Positions 4,658 through 6,016 of a stretch of DNA of 6,016 nucleotides are shown here, one piece after another. Positions within the stretch are counted from its first letter, which is position 1. Every line of letters begins with the position of its first letter. Under the pieces are notes generated by a model. The model had not been told where the DNA came from, did not search any database, and saw nothing but the letters and a program-made list of their open reading frames with translations. Origin of the DNA: an uncultured bacterium (GTDB lineage Bacteria > Patescibacteriota > Minisyncoccia > Phycocordibacterales > PALSA-1337); the NCBI GenBank assembly GCA_903876465.1, contig CAIRAF010000050.1:1-6016 (forward strand). The letters run 5' to 3'. The position numbers and the translations under genes were made by a program.

Positions 4658-5053
4658 ATGAAAATAATAAATGATTGCCAGCTTCGAGATAAGTTTATCG
4701 AAGCCTGTGAGTACTGGATACCAGCAAAGATATCTATGCACATTGATAGTGAAAAGGCTCTACTAACTTGGAGTCGCGCCGAGCTAATAGCCTGGTTTGA
4801 AAGTGGAATGAAAATTAATCCCACACAAATCGAGACTGATTACTTGAATAAAAAACTTGATATTGCTCTTAGTTTTGTTATTAGTCTTGAGCAAGGATTG
4901 GTTCATGAAGCAATGAAGATTGCACGTGAAGAATGGCGACGTGGCTTGTCTAAAAAGGAGATTATTTATTTCCTTAGACATTATCAAGGAGTCATGACAG
5001 TAGTTCTGTCAATAAATGATGGTGCCTCCATCGAGTTAAAAGATAAACTCTAA
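4658..5053 (+). CDS. Helical protein of unknown function (orf3)
   Basis: I place the start at 4658, giving 131 residues. The frame stays open back to 4553, but that extension would translate through the 14-bp hairpin and the whole of hammerhead 2, so it is not credible as protein. No Shine-Dalgarno precedes 4658, where the boxA-like site ends; translation may be weak or depend on processing. The protein looks soluble and largely alpha-helical, with segments such as LRDKFIEACEYWIPAKI (9-25), WSRAELIAWFESGM (38-51), KLDIALSFVISLEQGLVHEAM (given here as positions 65-85) and REEWRRGLSKKEIIYFLRHY (89-108). There is no recognisable domain, signal peptide or clear membrane span. It begins the 3' fragment left after the second cleavage and is followed 19 nt later by orf4. 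Confidence 0.7.
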   Translation: MKIINDCQLRDKFIEACEYWIPAKISMHIDSEKALLTWSRAELIAWFESGMKINPTQIETDYLNKKLDIALSFVISLEQGLVHEAMKIAREEWRRGLSKKEIIYFLRHYQGVMTVVLSINDGASIELKDKL

Positions 5054-5072
5054 AATCTATATAAATTGAAAT

Positions 5073-5285
5073 ATGGAAGAAACTAAGTTTTTCTGTTTAC
5101 CTGCTGCCAATGATTCGCATCCAGAACCAATGCGTAACCTGGAAGGTGTGGTGAATAATTGGTTGAAAGCGAATCCAGGTGTTGATATTGTTAGTCGACA
5201 AATTAGTTGCTGTTCAGGAATTAATATATTAGGTAACCCATTTCTTAATTGCACAGTCGCCATTTTCTTTCGCCGTCGAATCTAA
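5073..5285 (+). CDS. Small protein, weakly Cse60-like (orf4)
   Basis: The last gene of the operon encodes 70 residues. It starts 19 nt after orf3 and ends just before the terminator. There is no clear Shine-Dalgarno, so the start is provisional. The pattern LEGVVNNWLKANPGVDIVSRQIS (residues 23-45) followed by an ending of hydrophobic strands (CTVAIFFRRR) resembles the small beta-alpha-beta proteins annotated as Cse60/DUF2758, which have a helix of the form lE..vN.WL...P, a strand, and a final aliphatic/aromatic strand. This is pattern memory rather than a search result and does not imply a sporulation role. C8, C46, C47 and C60 are present. Its position suggests co-expression with orf3. Confidence 0.62.
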   Translation: MEETKFFCLPAANDSHPEPMRNLEGVVNNWLKANPGVDIVSRQISCCSGINILGNPFLNCTVAIFFRRRI

Positions 5286-5295
5286 AAGGTGACAC

Positions 5296-5328
5296 AAAAA
5301 ACCACACAGTAAAGTGTGGTTTTCTTTT
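5296..5328. terminator. Bidirectional intrinsic terminator
   Basis: A 10-bp stem (5298-5307 with 5314-5323, core CCACAC/GTGTGG, loop AGTAAA) has T-runs on both strands: TTTTCTTTT at 5320-5328 for plus-strand transcripts leaving orf4, and six T's at 5301-5296 for minus-strand transcripts leaving the NYN gene. It separates the two convergent units. The NYN stop codon (5327-5329) overlaps its edge. Confidence 0.92.
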
Positions 5329-5854
5329 ACCCCCTTCTATTATTTCCTGCTCTAAGCAAATATTTATTTACATTTTCATCGAGGTCCATGAAATGGTCCG
5401 CGACTTCAATGAGTTTTGCTGAAGTAGATTTACCGAATGAGACAACCTCAACTTGGCAACCTTGATTCATCTGGAGATATTCGACGAGTGGACAGAAGTC
5501 ACCGTCACCAGTGAGAAGAATTACAGAGTCAAGCTTTGGAGCGAGTTTGACGGCATCGATCGCGAGACCAACGTCCCAGTCTGCTTTCTTTGCGCCAGAG
5601 CTAAAGATTTGAAGATCCTTGACCTTGGTTTCAATACCCACCTTTGTGAGTGCATCGAAGAAGCCAGTTTCATCACCGGATTCTGTAGAGATAACGTAGG
5701 CGACTGCGCGAACGAGTTTACGGCCATCGAGAGCATCTTTGACGATGGCTCCGAAATTGACCTTTGAATGATATAGATTTTTACCGCTATGATAGAGATT
5801 TTGTGCATCGATATAGATACCGACGCGTTGTTCTTTGTGTTTAATTATTGACAT
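5327..5854 (-). CDS. NYN-domain (LabA/PIN-like) ribonuclease-family protein
   Basis: A 175-residue single-domain protein of the LabA-like NYN family, with a PIN/FEN-like nuclease fold that usually binds metal and acts on RNA. Expected acidic residues are in place: D16 in the first strand (GIYIDAQNLYH, 12-22), D92 and D94 in KKADWDVGLAIDAVKL (89-104), and D117 and D119 in LLTGDGDFCPLVEYL (113-127). The length is usual for the stand-alone form common in CPR genomes. The ATG at 5854 starts a family-like N-terminus; no Shine-Dalgarno is visible, and the region upstream is AT-rich with no -35/-10 pair that I trust. It converges on the ribozyme operon and shares its terminator. Substrate unknown; a tie to the adjacent structured RNA is only positional. 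Confidence 0.9.
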   Translation of the reverse strand: MSIIKHKEQRVGIYIDAQNLYHSGKNLYHSKVNFGAIVKDALDGRKLVRAVAYVISTESGDETGFFDALTKVGIETKVKDLQIFSSGAKKADWDVGLAIDAVKLAPKLDSVILLTGDGDFCPLVEYLQMNQGCQVEVVSFGKSTSAKLIEVADHFMDLDENVNKYLLRAGNNRRG

Positions 5855-5918
5855 AAAAAATGTGAGTTATAAATGTATTAAAAAGATTATTAAGTTGTTA
5901 AAGTGCGAACTATGTAAG

Positions 5919-5930
5919 TTTAGCGCTAAA
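5919..5930. promoter_or_regulatory. 12-bp perfect palindrome upstream of the NYN gene
   Basis: TTTAGCGCTAAA lies between the partial gene and the NYN gene. A symmetric site of this size could be an operator for a dimeric regulator. No second copy is seen in the window and no promoter can be fixed relative to it. Confidence 0.25.
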
Positions 5931-5942
5931 GGAGAGAAAAGA

Positions 5943-6016
5943 CTATTTCTTGAGATCGAGCTTCTTAATGACAGCTGCCTGCCTGCTTCTTGTTCTTGCT
6001 TGTTCTTGCTTCTTGC
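5943..6016 (-). CDS. C-terminal end of a truncated gene (basic tail)
   Basis: The last 23 codons of a gene that enters from beyond the right edge. The visible product is strongly basic (KKQEQARTRSRQ, then AAVIKKLDLKK and stop). The DNA is low-complexity with recurring CAAGAA and AGCAAG units. The frame is chosen because it ends in a plausible helix and a stop 88 bp before the NYN gene; another minus-strand frame is also open here but runs into AT-rich non-coding sequence. A basic tail would suit a ribosomal or other RNA-binding protein, but no family can be named from so little. Confidence 0.45.
   Translation of the reverse strand, partial: KKQEQARTRSRQAAVIKKLDLKK

Noticed and set aside
4486..4987. 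Minus-strand open frames opposite hammerhead 2 and orf3
   Set aside because: They are antisense to ribozyme and structured RNA, have no ribosome sites and look like frame shadows.
5453..5808. Open frames overlapping the NYN gene on both strands
   Set aside because: Shadows of a gene with an intact NYN active-site pattern.

Overview
The window reads like a chromosomal segment from a moderately AT-rich bacterium, probably of the Patescibacteria/CPR (Parcubacteria-like) type. This placement is an inference. It rests on a compact layout, a full-length polynucleotide phosphorylase (PNPase) next to a TrmB-type winged-helix regulator, a stand-alone NYN/LabA-like nuclease, and several small orphan proteins. 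No marker gene settles the taxonomy.

Left part (1-3069, minus strand): a complete pnp gene lies downstream of a TrmB-family regulator gene. A 5' leader hairpin sits between them. Right edge (5327-6016, minus strand): a LabA-like NYN-domain gene, and the last codons of a gene that enters from beyond the window.

The middle (about 3194-5328, plus strand) is the unusual part. An extended -10 promoter at 3204-3212 starts a transcript whose first ten bases pair with a segment just before the first Shine-Dalgarno site. The unit then runs: rrn-type boxA; orf1 (3308-3655, CxxCxxC protein); hairpin; type III hammerhead ribozyme 1 (cleavage after 3700); boxA-like site; small pseudoknot; orf2 (3802-4062); about 500 nt of dense RNA structure with another boxA-like site and a 6-7 bp loop pseudoknot; hairpin; hammerhead ribozyme 2 (cleavage after 4600); boxA-like site; orf3 (4658-5053); orf4 (5073-5285); bidirectional terminator. 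None of the four proteins was recognised.

Both hammerheads have every core nucleotide and a well-formed closed stem I and stem II. They share a perfect 38-nt direct repeat, while their stem I sequences differ but still pair. Cleavage at both would release an RNA of exactly 900 nt (3701-4600) that carries orf2 and the large structured RNA. Its 5'-OH and 2',3'-cyclic phosphate ends would re-form a complete hammerhead if joined. My working model, which is inference, is a self-processing operon. In it a large ornate RNA, possibly circular, is cut out of a polycistronic transcript, and a fresh boxA follows each cut so that Nus-factor antitermination can be renewed on each new 5' segment.
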